64,000 nucleotides of DNA from Pseudomonas serbica (lineage in GTDB: Bacteria; Pseudomonadota; Gammaproteobacteria; Pseudomonadales; Pseudomonadaceae), in NCBI RefSeq assembly GCF_028823535.1, contig NZ_JAQIYM010000008.1, forward strand, positions 248,001-312,000, written 5' to 3'. Positions 53,185 through 61,924 of this stretch are shown one piece after another. A model generated the notes under the pieces. It did not search any database. It had not been told where the DNA came from and saw nothing but the letters and a program-made list of their open reading frames with translations. Made by a program: the position numbers and the translations under genes. How positions within the stretch are numbered: the first letter of the stretch is position 1; each line of letters begins with the position of its first letter.

Positions 53185-53204
53185 CACCGGGCCAGGGCCC
53201 GGTG
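53185..53204. other. Perfect hairpin between ALDH and binding protein genes
   Basis: CACCGGGCC and GGCCCGGTG are perfect 9-base arms with a 2-base centre (a realistic fold is 8-bp arms with a 4-base loop). No T run follows on the minus strand. It may cause partial termination or mRNA processing between the aru module and the ABC module. Confidence 0.5.
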
Positions 53205-53229
53205 CGCACAACCTCTGAATCGCCAACAG

Positions 53230-54645
53230 TCACACCTGGATCGCCTTCACTTCGACGAATTCATTGAGCCCCTCTTCCCCCCATTCACGTCCGTTGCCCG
53301 ATTGTTTGTAGCCGCCGAACGGCGCCTGGTAATTGAATGCCGCGCCGTTGACAAAACACTGGCCCGCCCGCAGTTGTCGGCCCAATTGCAGGGCGCGCTC
53401 GGCATTGCCGGCCCAGACGCCGCTGGACAGGCCGAACGGTGAGTCATTGGCCAGCTGGATCGCCTGCGCCTCATCGGCATAGGGGATCAGGCACAACACC
53501 GGGCCGAAGATTTCTTCCTGGGCGATGCGCATGCGGTTGTCGACGTCGGCAAACAGCGTCGGGCTGACGTAATAACCCCGTTCGAACGCCGCGGCCGAAT
53601 CGCCGCCGCACAGCAACCGTGCGCCTTCCTGCTGGCCGACCTTGATGTAATCGAGCACGGTACGGCGCTGCCCGGCCGAACACATGGGCCCGAGGAAACT
53701 TTGCGGGTCGAGGGGGTCGCCCAGCTTCAGGCCCAGGGTTTCGGCCAGCGCCAGTTCCACCGCTTCGGCATAGCGGCTGGCCGGCAGCAGCATGCGGGTC
53801 AGCGCCGTGCAGGTCTGGCCGGAGTTGATCATCACGTCCTGCACGCCATAACGCACCGCAGCGGCCAGGTCGGCGTCCTCGGCGATCAGCAGCGGCGACT
53901 TTCCGCCCAGCTCCAGGCACACGCGCTTGACCGAAGGCGCCGCCGCTTGCGCGACCCGCACCCCGGCGCCGGTGGAACCGGTGAACGACACCATGTCCAC
54001 GTCCGGGTGTTTGGCCAACGCTTCGCCGACTTTCGAACCGGGTCCGCTGACCAGGTTGAACACCCCGGCCGGCAGGCCGATGGCCTCGATCATCTGCGCC
54101 AGTAAAAAGGCGTGCAGCGGCGTTTCCTGGCTCGGCTTGACCACCACCGTGCACCCGGCGGCCAGGGCCGGCGCGAGTTTGCCGATCAACTGGTGCAGCG
54201 GGTAATTCCACGGATTGATGAACGCACAGACGCCCACCGCCTCGCGAATCACCAGCGAGTTGCCGACCTCGCGCACTTCGTCCATCAGGCCGGCGAGTTC
54301 GACGTACTGCTCAAGGCCCATGATCGGCCCGTCCACCTGCACCGAGCGGCACCACTGCACCGGCATCCCCAGTTCAGTGGTGATCACCGCGGCCATTTCA
54401 TCGGCGCGGGCGCGCAGTTGTTCGGCCAGTGCGCGGATGTAGCCGGCACGCACGCTCGACGGCGTCCGCGACCACGGGCCAAAGGCCCTGCGGGCAGCGG
54501 CCACGGCCTTGTCGACATCGCGTTCATCGCCCAGCGGCACGCTGCCGGCCACTTCCTCGGTGGCCGGGTTGATCACCTCGGCGATGCCCTGGCCCGATGG
54601 GGTTGACCAGCGTCCATCGATAAACAGTGCCTTGTGGTTAAGCAT
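53230..54645 (-). CDS. Aldehyde dehydrogenase, candidate 4-guanidinobutyraldehyde dehydrogenase
   Basis: The 471-residue NAD(P)-dependent aldehyde dehydrogenase has the catalytic Cys in SGQTCTALTR (near residue 278), Glu in CLELGGKS (near 244) and the FTGSTGAG NAD loop (near 222). It overlaps the end of aruH by 8 bases, so the two are translated together. In the arginine transaminase pathway AruI makes 4-guanidinobutyraldehyde; this enzyme is placed to oxidise it to 4-guanidinobutyrate. In P. aeruginosa that job is attributed to the unlinked KauB, so this assignment is inference from position. Confidence 0.9.
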   Translation of the reverse strand: MLNHKALFIDGRWSTPSGQGIAEVINPATEEVAGSVPLGDERDVDKAVAAARRAFGPWSRTPSSVRAGYIRALAEQLRARADEMAAVITTELGMPVQWCRSVQVDGPIMGLEQYVELAGLMDEVREVGNSLVIREAVGVCAFINPWNYPLHQLIGKLAPALAAGCTVVVKPSQETPLHAFLLAQMIEAIGLPAGVFNLVSGPGSKVGEALAKHPDVDMVSFTGSTGAGVRVAQAAAPSVKRVCLELGGKSPLLIAEDADLAAAVRYGVQDVMINSGQTCTALTRMLLPASRYAEAVELALAETLGLKLGDPLDPQSFLGPMCSAGQRRTVLDYIKVGQQEGARLLCGGDSAAAFERGYYVSPTLFADVDNRMRIAQEEIFGPVLCLIPYADEAQAIQLANDSPFGLSSGVWAGNAERALQLGRQLRAGQCFVNGAAFNYQAPFGGYKQSGNGREWGEEGLNEFVEVKAIQV

Positions 54646-55828
54646 GCGGCTGAGCCTCCATCAGTTCATGGGCACAACGGGCGATGCGCTGGCAGGCATC
54701 GCGCAGCGGTTCAGCGCCAACCACCAGGCCGAGGCGAATGTGCCCCGCCGCACTCGGTCCGAAAGCTTCACCGGCCAGCACCGACACACCGTGGCGATCG
54801 AGCAGGCGATCGGCGAATGCCTGGGCGCTGAGCCCGGTTTCGCGGATATCGACCATCACGAACATCCCGCCGTCGGGTTTCAGGGCGCGCACGCCGGGAC
54901 AATCGGCCAGGCTCTCGCACACCAGGTCGCGGCGCTGGCGATAGGCTTCGCGCATGGCCTCCAGTTCCGGCAGGTTGCTTTGCAGCGCCACCACCGCGGC
55001 GTCCTGGATGAAGTCCGGGGAGCCGTAGAGCATGCACAGCGCAAGGTTTTCCAGGTGCGCGGTCAGGGACGGCGACGCCACCACCCAACCGACACGCCAA
55101 CCGGTCATGGCATGGGATTTCGACAGGCTGTTGAGGGTCGCGGTGCGCTCGGCCATGCCCGGCAGGCTCGCCGGGCTGACGTGCTCGCCCTCGAACAGCA
55201 GCTCGCTGTAGACCTCGTCGGAAATCAGCCACAGGTCGTGGGCGATGCACAGTTCCGCCAGGGCTTGCCAGGTGCTGCGCGGCAGGCTTGCACCTGACGG
55301 GTTGTGCGGACTGTTCAGCGCCAGTGCGCGGGTACGCGGGGTGATGCGCGCGGCGACGTCTTCGGGCAGTACCCGAAAACCGTTCTCGGAACGCACCGGC
55401 ACCGGCACCACCTTGGCACCGCATGCGCCGAACACCGCCTCGTAGGTGACGTACATCGGCTCGGCGACTATCACTTCATCGCCCGGATTGAGCACGCACT
55501 GGGCCACGCAGAACAGCGCGCACTGCGCCCCGGCAAGCACCGTGACCTCATCGGCCGAAACGACCTGGCCGCTGCGTTGCTGATGGCGCCGGGCGATGGC
55601 TTCGCGCAAGGCGCGCTTGCCGCGCACCTCGGCGTAATGGGTGTTGCCGGCCAGGAGGCTGTCGATGGCGCCTTGGACGATGGGTTGTGGCGTGTCGAAA
55701 TCGGGGTCGCCCACGGACAGCAGCAGGATGTCTTCGCCCTGCTCTCGCATCGCCAGTGCGCGGTAGTGAATATCCCAGGCGGCGGCACCGTCACCGGCGA
55801 TACGTTGGGTCAGATCGGAAAAGCGCAT
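54638..55828 (-). CDS. aruH: Arginine:pyruvate transaminase AruH
   Basis: The 396-residue class I aminotransferase matches what I recall of P. aeruginosa AruH, including the MRFSDLTQRIAGDGAAAWDI start. PLP ligands are present: Tyr in EPMYVTYEA (near 125), Asn in NSPHNPSG (near 176), Asp in ISDEVYSE (near 204), Lys in SLSKSHAM (near 238) and the substrate Arg in GHIRLGLV (near 370). It converts L-arginine and pyruvate to 2-ketoarginine and alanine. GGGAG lies 7 bases before the ATG. It is followed by an overlapping aldehyde dehydrogenase gene. Confidence 0.93.
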   Translation of the reverse strand: MRFSDLTQRIAGDGAAAWDIHYRALAMREQGEDILLLSVGDPDFDTPQPIVQGAIDSLLAGNTHYAEVRGKRALREAIARRHQQRSGQVVSADEVTVLAGAQCALFCVAQCVLNPGDEVIVAEPMYVTYEAVFGACGAKVVPVPVRSENGFRVLPEDVAARITPRTRALALNSPHNPSGASLPRSTWQALAELCIAHDLWLISDEVYSELLFEGEHVSPASLPGMAERTATLNSLSKSHAMTGWRVGWVVASPSLTAHLENLALCMLYGSPDFIQDAAVVALQSNLPELEAMREAYRQRRDLVCESLADCPGVRALKPDGGMFVMVDIRETGLSAQAFADRLLDRHGVSVLAGEAFGPSAAGHIRLGLVVGAEPLRDACQRIARCAHELMEAQPHA

Positions 55829-55856
55829 GGCCCTACTCCCTCTAAAAAGTTGAACC

Positions 55857-57464
55857 TCAGCGAACGCAGGCGTGCTTGAGTTCGATCAGGGTGACGCCGT
55901 TGCGCTTGAAGCCCAGGCGCAGGTCGGTTTGCAGTTCGGCGAGGTTCTGCGGCTGAGTCACGGTGCAACCGAAGGCTCGGCCAAGGGCGGCGAAATCCGG
56001 ATTGCGCGGCAGCACGCCGATCGGCTCGATGTCCAGGCCGAGCATGTCGTCACGGATCTGCCCCAGGGCATCGTTGTTCCACAGCAGCACCACCAGGGGG
56101 CTGTCCAATTCCTCGACCGCGGTGGCCAGTTCCTGCGCGGTGTAGAGGAACCCGCCATCGCCCACCAGCACCAGGCCCGGCCGTTGCGGCGCGCCGAACT
56201 TGGCGCCGATGCCGGCCGGCAAGCCGTAGCCCAAGGTGCCGTAGCCGGTCGGGTGCAACCAACTGCGGGTGGCGGCGCTGTCGAAGGCGTAGTTGCCGGT
56301 GTAGGCCAGCTGGGTCATGTCGGTGCTGATGAACGCGTTTGGCGGCAGTTCGGCAGCGATGCGATCAAGGATGGCTTGATGGATCGACTGCAAAGCGCCG
56401 TGGCTGGCCTTGACCGCTTCGCGCAATGCGGCGACCGAGGCAACTGCAGCGCTGGCATCGCGTATATCGTTCGGCAGACGCTCCACAATCCCCCTGAGGG
56501 TTTGCTGTGCGTCACCTTGCAGAGCTACCGCACAGGGGTAGAAATCGTTGAATTTGCGCGAATCAATATCCACCCGCAGCAGCTCGGCGTTGAGCGGCAG
56601 GCGTTCGCGCCAGTAGTCGGTGTCGGCCATTTCGGTACCCACTGCCAGCACCACGTCGGCTTCGGCGATCAGGTTCCAGCCCGGTTCTACGCACAGGGAT
56701 GAACCGGCATTGAGCGGCGCCTCGGGTGGCAGCAGCCCCTTGCCGGCGACGCTGGTGAACAGCGGCGCCGCCAGTCGGGTGCTCAGTTCATTGAGTTCTT
56801 TCGCCGCATTCAATGCGCCACCACCGGCGATGATCATCGGACGTTTCGCGCCGTTGAGCCTGGCCACGGCTTGATCCAGTGCAGCGGCGGATGCAGGACC
56901 ACGCCCCGGACGACGCACCACCTCATTGCTCCAGTCGCGAGCGACCGGCGCCGACAGCACGTCCAGCGGCACCGAAATGTGCACCGGGCGAGGACGCTCG
57001 CTGTCGAACACCGCATAGGCGCGGGCAATCAGTTCCGGCAGGTCTTCAGCGGTCAATGCGACGGCAGAGAACGCGGTGATCGGCGCGGTCATGGCGCGCT
57101 GGTCCTGGCACTCGTGGAGGATGCCCCAGCCCTTGCCGAGGCTGGCCGTCTGGTTGACGCTGGAAATCACCAGCATCGGAATCGAGTCGGCGTAAGCCTG
57201 GCCGATACCGGTGGCGGCGTTGGTCACGCCGGGGCCGGTGATGACGAAGCACACCCCGGGTTTGCCACTGACCCGGGCATAGCCGTCGGCCATGAAACTG
57301 GCGCCCTGCTCATGACGGGTCAGCACGTGGCGGATGCCGCTGCCGGGCAGGCCGCGATACAGCTCAAGGGTGTGCACGCCGGGAATGCCGAACACGGTGT
57401 CGACGCCGTAGTTGGCCAGCAGGCGCACCAGCGCCTGGCCACCGGTCAAGGGTTGGTCTTGCAT
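55857..57464 (-). CDS. aruI: 2-Ketoarginine decarboxylase AruI (ThDP enzyme)
   Basis: The 535-residue thiamine diphosphate enzyme of the acetolactate synthase family matches 5-guanidino-2-oxopentanoate decarboxylase. The catalytic Glu is in TRHEQGASFMADGYAR (near residue 50) and the ThDP-Mg motif runs from GDGGFLY near 430 to LLWNND about 25 residues later. It removes CO2 from 2-ketoarginine to give 4-guanidinobutyraldehyde. The ATG at 57464 follows GAGGA by 7 bases and gives the family's usual start. It lies 10 bases behind the acyl-CoA synthetase gene. Confidence 0.92.
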   Translation of the reverse strand: MQDQPLTGGQALVRLLANYGVDTVFGIPGVHTLELYRGLPGSGIRHVLTRHEQGASFMADGYARVSGKPGVCFVITGPGVTNAATGIGQAYADSIPMLVISSVNQTASLGKGWGILHECQDQRAMTAPITAFSAVALTAEDLPELIARAYAVFDSERPRPVHISVPLDVLSAPVARDWSNEVVRRPGRGPASAAALDQAVARLNGAKRPMIIAGGGALNAAKELNELSTRLAAPLFTSVAGKGLLPPEAPLNAGSSLCVEPGWNLIAEADVVLAVGTEMADTDYWRERLPLNAELLRVDIDSRKFNDFYPCAVALQGDAQQTLRGIVERLPNDIRDASAAVASVAALREAVKASHGALQSIHQAILDRIAAELPPNAFISTDMTQLAYTGNYAFDSAATRSWLHPTGYGTLGYGLPAGIGAKFGAPQRPGLVLVGDGGFLYTAQELATAVEELDSPLVVLLWNNDALGQIRDDMLGLDIEPIGVLPRNPDFAALGRAFGCTVTQPQNLAELQTDLRLGFKRNGVTLIELKHACVR

Positions 57465-57474
57465 GTTCAGGTCC

Positions 57475-59574
57475 TCACGCATGAGCGATGCGAATCAACG
57501 CATCGACCGCGGTCGTGCCAAGGGCGCCGACCAACAATGGGTTCACATCGAGTTCGAGCAACTGCGCGGCGTTTTCGCAGGCGTAGTCGGCCACGGCGCG
57601 GATGGCCGCCACCAGCGCGTCCAGGTCTGCCACCTCGCGCCCGCGAAAACCTTGCAGCAACGGCGCGCTGCGCAGGCTCAGCACCGCTTGGCGAATCGCG
57701 CCGTCGGTGGTCGGCAGCAACAGGCTGCGACTGTCCTTGAGCAACTCCACCAGGATCCCGCCCGCGCCAATCACCAGCGCCAGGCCAAAATCGTTTTCGC
57801 GCTTGATGCCGACGATCAGCTCCGCCAGCGGCGGCTTGGCCATCGGCTCCAGCAGCACCTGATCGAACGGCACGCCCGGCGCGTAGGCGGCAATGTTCGC
57901 CCGCATATTGTCCAGGGCAGCGCTCAGTGCGGCGCCGTCCTTGAGGCTCAGGGCCACGGCACCGGCTTCGGTCTTGTGCGGCAACTGTTCGCTCACGGCT
58001 TTCAATACCAGCGGAAAACCCAGTGCTTGGGCTTCCTTGAGCGCGTTATCCGGGCTGCTCAATACTCCATTGGGTGTCGGTAGACCAAACATGCGCAACG
58101 CCTGTTTCGAATCCCATTCATTGAGCAACCGACCTTCGCCTTCCAGCGCCTGCGGGCAGAACGGCACCAGGGCCGATTCGCCCAGCGTGAGCAACGCCTG
58201 ACGGTTGCGCTGATAACCGGCGATGCGGCCCCAGGCAGCCAGGCCATCTTCCACGCCTTGCAATGCCGCCACTCCTTGGGCATGCAAGTGCTCGCGGGCG
58301 TGGGCCGGTAACAGCTCCGGGAATGCCGAGGTGACAAAGCCGGTCTTGCCGTGCCGCGCCAGCGCCTTGCAGTACAGGTCCAGCAGCAGGTCGCACTCCT
58401 TGCGCTCGCCGGTAAACTCAGCCGGATAATCCAGTACCAGCATCGCCGCATCGGCTTCGGTGCGCAGCGCGCTGTCGAGCATACGGTTCAGGGCTTCGCC
58501 GTCGCCCCAGATGGCGGTGGTGAAATCCAGCGGGTTGACCAGGTTGGCGTAGCTCGGCAGCACCTCGGCCAATTCGCCGACTTGGCCGGCGTCGAGCTTG
58601 GGCAGACTCAAATCATTGCGCTCGGCGTAGTCGGCGATCAGGCCGGCATCGCCGCCCGAACAGGCCAGCGCGATCAGGCTGTTGCCCGCCGGCAGGTTGC
58701 CGCAGGCTGCCGCTTTGAGGGTTTCGACAAAGCTCACCGGGCCGCTGACCCGGATCACCCCGAGGCGATCGAACAGCGCGTCGTACAGCGCATCGGAACC
58801 GGACAGTGAACTGGTGTGACTGAGGGCCAGTTCGGCACCGATCTGCGACACGCCGGTTTTCAGGGCGATCACTGGAATGCCCTTCTCCAGCGCCTTGTGC
58901 GCGGCGCGGGCGAATCCCGGGACGTTCTTCAGGCCTTCCAGATGCAGGCCGATGGCGGTGACGCGTGGCTCATCGAGCAGCACGTCCATCAGTTCCGCCA
59001 CGCCCAGTTGCGCCTGATTGCCGACCGAGGCCATGTAGGCCACCGGCAGCGAGCGGTCGCTCATGGACAGGTTGTAGGCGAAGTTGCCGCTTTGGGTCAG
59101 CACCGCGACGCCCTTCTCCACCGCTTTGCCACCGTGGGCCACCGGCCACAGCGCGCTGCTGTGCAGGTAGTCGAGCAGGCCGTAGCAGTTGGGGCCGAGC
59201 AAGGCCATGTCGCCCGCCGCTTCCAGCAGTCGTTGTTGCAGAGCCTGGCCTTCGGCGCCGGTTTCGGCGAAACCGGAGGCGTAGCAGATCGCGCCGCCGG
59301 TACCGATGGCGGCGAGTTCGGCCACGCAGGCCAGGGTCAGGTCGCGGTTGGTGGCAATGAACACCGCATCAGGCCCGCACGGCAGGTCGGCAATGTTGCG
59401 CACGCAAGGCACGCCTTCGAGGCTGTCGTGCTGCGGGTTGACCAGCCACATCTGGCCTGGGTAGCCGCCCTCGGCGCAACGCTTGAGGGCGCGGGCCATG
59501 CTGCGGCCACCGACAAAGGCTACATGCCGGGGCGCGAGCATGCGCTTGAGGTTGTCACGTATCGTCTGGGACAT
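57475..59574 (-). CDS. NDP-forming acyl-CoA synthetase
   Basis: The 699-residue product has the layout of NDP-forming acetyl-CoA synthetases: a CoA-binding domain (residues 1-135), two succinyl-CoA synthetase-like domains (about 150-460, with the LLGPNCYGLLDY and ALSHTSSLSGSDALYD segments) and a C-terminal ATP-grasp domain (about 480-699, FPLVLKAVSEQLPHKTEAGA). It joins a carboxylic acid to CoA with a nucleoside diphosphate product. In P. aeruginosa PAO1 I recall a different small CoA gene (PA4978) in this place, so this may be a distinguishing feature of the locus. It lies 18 bases behind the acyl-CoA dehydrogenase gene. Confidence 0.9.
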   Translation of the reverse strand: MSQTIRDNLKRMLAPRHVAFVGGRSMARALKRCAEGGYPGQMWLVNPQHDSLEGVPCVRNIADLPCGPDAVFIATNRDLTLACVAELAAIGTGGAICYASGFAETGAEGQALQQRLLEAAGDMALLGPNCYGLLDYLHSSALWPVAHGGKAVEKGVAVLTQSGNFAYNLSMSDRSLPVAYMASVGNQAQLGVAELMDVLLDEPRVTAIGLHLEGLKNVPGFARAAHKALEKGIPVIALKTGVSQIGAELALSHTSSLSGSDALYDALFDRLGVIRVSGPVSFVETLKAAACGNLPAGNSLIALACSGGDAGLIADYAERNDLSLPKLDAGQVGELAEVLPSYANLVNPLDFTTAIWGDGEALNRMLDSALRTEADAAMLVLDYPAEFTGERKECDLLLDLYCKALARHGKTGFVTSAFPELLPAHAREHLHAQGVAALQGVEDGLAAWGRIAGYQRNRQALLTLGESALVPFCPQALEGEGRLLNEWDSKQALRMFGLPTPNGVLSSPDNALKEAQALGFPLVLKAVSEQLPHKTEAGAVALSLKDGAALSAALDNMRANIAAYAPGVPFDQVLLEPMAKPPLAELIVGIKRENDFGLALVIGAGGILVELLKDSRSLLLPTTDGAIRQAVLSLRSAPLLQGFRGREVADLDALVAAIRAVADYACENAAQLLELDVNPLLVGALGTTAVDALIRIAHA

Positions 59575-59592
59575 GGGTATTCTCCGGGGCGA

Positions 59593-60753
59593 TCAGCGCA
59601 ACAGCGGCCGCAGCAGTTCGCGGGAAATGATGTGCCGCTGGATTTCCGAGGTGCCTTCCCAGACCCGTTCGATCCGCGCATTGCGCCAAATGCGCTCCAC
59701 CGGGCTTTCGTCCATCAGGCCCATGCCACCAAAGATCTGCACCGCCTCGTCGGCCGCGCGACCGAGCACTTCACTGGCGAACAGCTTGGCCATGCCGGCC
59801 TCGCCGTCGGTCATGGTGCCCTGGTCCATTTTCCAGGCGGTGTGCAAAGTCAGCAGTTCGGCGGCGCGGATTTGCGTGGCCATGTCGGCCAGCTTGAACG
59901 ACACACCCTGGAAGTTGCCGATGGCCTGGCCGAACTGTTTGCGGTCCGCCGCCCACTGCAGCGACACGTCCAGCGCCCGTTGCGCCTGGCCCACGCAGTT
60001 GGCGGCGACCATGACCCGGCCGGCGGTGAGCCAGGCGTTGGCCACGTCCCAACCCTTGCCGACTTCGCCGAGCACTTTATTGGCCGGCACACGGCAGTCG
60101 TCGAAGAACATTTCGAAGGTGTGGTAACCGCGGTTGCTCACGCACTTGGGACCGCGGCGGATGGTCATGCCCGGGGTGTTGCGGTCGACCAGGAACGAGG
60201 TCACGGCGTTACGCTTTTTACCGTTGTGTTCGTAGGTGTCGGTGACGGCGAAGACGATGGCGAAATCGGCGTGGCCGGCGTGGCTGATGAAGTGCTTGCT
60301 GCCGTTCAGTACGAAGTCGTCGCCCTCGCGCACGGCGCGGGTCTTGATTGCGTTGGCGTCGGAGCCGGCGCCCGGTTCGGTCAGGGCGAAGCAGTCGATT
60401 TTCTCGCCCTGGATGCACGGCAACAGGTAGTCGTTGATCTGCTCGCCAGTGCAGGCCATGAGAATTTTCGACGGCCGCGCGACAAACACGTGCAGCGCCC
60501 AGGAGACCTTGGACAGCTCCCGTTCGATCAGGGCCTGGGACAGGTAGTCCAGGCCACCACCGCCCACCTCCTCCGGCATATTGAAGGCGTAGAAACCGGC
60601 GGCGATCGCCTTGCCGCGGATCTGCGCGGCCAGCTCCGGGGAGACTTCGTCGGCGCGGTCGACCTCGGTTTCATAGGGCAGCAGTTCCTTCTCGACGAAG
60701 CTGCGTACCGAGTCCACCAACATTTCTTGTTCTTGGGTCAGTTGGAAATTCAT
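59593..60753 (-). CDS. Acyl-CoA dehydrogenase
   Basis: The 386-residue FAD enzyme has the three-domain acyl-CoA dehydrogenase fold: the FAD-binding loop CFALTEPGAGSD near residue 120, the middle beta domain with GSKHFISHAG, and the C-terminal catalytic region where the base Glu lies in the QIFGGMGLMDESPVERIWR area near 360. It oxidises an acyl-CoA at the alpha-beta position. The ATG at 60753 follows AGGTAG. It lies 44 bases behind the enoyl-CoA hydratase gene and is translated with the synthetase. Confidence 0.93.
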   Translation of the reverse strand: MNFQLTQEQEMLVDSVRSFVEKELLPYETEVDRADEVSPELAAQIRGKAIAAGFYAFNMPEEVGGGGLDYLSQALIERELSKVSWALHVFVARPSKILMACTGEQINDYLLPCIQGEKIDCFALTEPGAGSDANAIKTRAVREGDDFVLNGSKHFISHAGHADFAIVFAVTDTYEHNGKKRNAVTSFLVDRNTPGMTIRRGPKCVSNRGYHTFEMFFDDCRVPANKVLGEVGKGWDVANAWLTAGRVMVAANCVGQAQRALDVSLQWAADRKQFGQAIGNFQGVSFKLADMATQIRAAELLTLHTAWKMDQGTMTDGEAGMAKLFASEVLGRAADEAVQIFGGMGLMDESPVERIWRNARIERVWEGTSEIQRHIISRELLRPLLR

Positions 60754-60797
60754 GGGTGCTACCTGTTGTTCGTGTGCAATGAGAGGTGTGCCGAGGA

Positions 60798-61589
60798 TTA
60801 GCGACCGATAAAGCGTGCCGGGCGTTTTTCCATGGCGGCGCGCAGGGCTTCGGTGCCGTCTTCGCTGCGCCCGCACAACAGGCCGGCGGCCAACTCCGCC
60901 TGCAGTTGCGCAGGCAGGCTGCGCTCGGCGCCTTCGCGTATGAGTTTTTTGGTTTGGGCAAAGGCAAAGGTCGGCCCGGCGGCCAGGCGTGCGGCGAGTT
61001 CGCCGGCGACGCCCTGCAGTTGATCGTCGGCGCAGACTTCACCCACCAGGCCAGCGGCCAGGGCGCGGTCAGCCCCCCACAATTCGTCGAGGAACAGCAG
61101 GCGCTTGGCTTGTTCAGTGCCGATCAGCCGTGGCAGGTGCCAACTGGCGCCGGCGTCCGGGGAATAGGCCATGCTGGTGTAGCCGGCCTTGAAGCGTGCC
61201 GATTGCCCGGCGATGCGCAGGTCGCAGCACAGGGTCAGGTCCATCCCGGCCCCGACGGCAGTGCCGTTGATGGCGGCAATGGTCGGTTTTTCCAGGCTGT
61301 GCAGGCGGGTCATCAGGGCGTGGGCGGTTTCAGTCCAGCCGTAGGTTTCCAGTGCACCACGGGCTTCGGCTTCGGCCCATTCCGCCAGGTCGGCGCCGGC
61401 GCAGAAACTGCGACCGCTGCCGGTCAATACCACCACGCGCACCGCGGGATCGGCATTGAAGGTGTCGAGCAAGGTGTGCAGGTTTTTCAGGGTCGGAATG
61501 TCCAGCGCATTGCGCTGGGCCGTGCGATTGAGGGTGATCCGGGCAACGCCGGCTTCGACCTGACTGAGCAGAGAGTCGTGAGTAGTCAT
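60798..61589 (-). CDS. Enoyl-CoA hydratase/isomerase family protein
   Basis: The 263-residue crotonase-fold protein has the oxyanion hole sequences GSGRSFCAGADLAEW near residue 65 and INGTAVGAGMDLTLCCDLRI near residue 100, and a LIGTEQAKRLLFLDE helix. It adds water to an enoyl-CoA or isomerises it. The ATG at 61589 follows GAGGA by 6 bases. It is the first gene after a promoter region carrying the candidate operator. Confidence 0.92.
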   Translation of the reverse strand: MTTHDSLLSQVEAGVARITLNRTAQRNALDIPTLKNLHTLLDTFNADPAVRVVVLTGSGRSFCAGADLAEWAEAEARGALETYGWTETAHALMTRLHSLEKPTIAAINGTAVGAGMDLTLCCDLRIAGQSARFKAGYTSMAYSPDAGASWHLPRLIGTEQAKRLLFLDELWGADRALAAGLVGEVCADDQLQGVAGELAARLAAGPTFAFAQTKKLIREGAERSLPAQLQAELAAGLLCGRSEDGTEALRAAMEKRPARFIGR

Positions 61590-61639
61590 GCGAGTCCTCG
61601 AATTATTGTGATTGGTCTGAGGTGATGCGACTTGAGGCA

Positions 61640-61669
61640 ATACTAAACGAGTGTTCAGTAAGGCGGCAA
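61640..61669 (-). promoter_or_regulatory. Promoter with operator-like palindrome for the CoA/aru operon
   Basis: On the minus strand TTGCCG (plus 61664-61669) and TAGTAT (plus 61640-61645) are 18 bases apart. The spacer carries CTGAACACTCGTTTAG (plus 61643-61658), a near-perfect inverted repeat. Its first 13 bases, CTGAACACTCGTT, are identical to those in the operator at 31932-31944. It would govern the hydratase to aruH genes. Confidence 0.45.
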
Positions 61670-61812
61670 TTGCTGGCGTAGTAAGCTGTAACAGGCCTGA
61701 AAAGTACTTAACATATTGTTTTTGCTAGCTTATTTAGTGATTGGCGGGATTGGGCCGATGCCGTTGTTACAACTTCGAACAACTGCCTACACGCACACCG
61801 CAGAAACAACGG

Positions 61813-61898
61813 TGGGAGCGAGCCTGCTCGCGAAGAGGGCGTCCCATTCAACATCTCTGTTGACTGATCCACCGCTTTCGCGAGCAGGCTCGCTCCCA
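61813..61898. repeat. Perfect inverted REP pair of the second type
   Basis: TGGGAGCGAGCCTGCTCGCG at 61813 (arm to 61834) faces its exact reverse complement at 61877-61898, with 22-bp arms and a 42-base spacer. It lies 26 bases behind the permease stop. Confidence 0.92.
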
Positions 61899-61924
61899 CA
61901 GGAAATGTTTATTAATTCAAGGGA

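Larger units (their letters stand above)
61590..61924. other. Intergenic region upstream of the enoyl-CoA hydratase gene
   Basis: About 335 bases with no gene. It holds the promoter/operator candidate at 61640-61669 and a perfect inverted REP pair at 61813-61898. The stretch 61670-61800 is AT-richer and shows nothing else. Confidence 0.6.

Noticed and set aside
58816..60801. 661-codon open frame on the plus strand
   Set aside because: It lies opposite the acyl-CoA synthetase and acyl-CoA dehydrogenase genes, which have complete motifs; the plus-strand product is a compositionally biased shadow.
61813..61898. Perfect inverted repeat considered as an attachment or insertion sequence end
   Set aside because: There is no transposase or target duplication, and the arms are the same as the second REP type elsewhere in the window.
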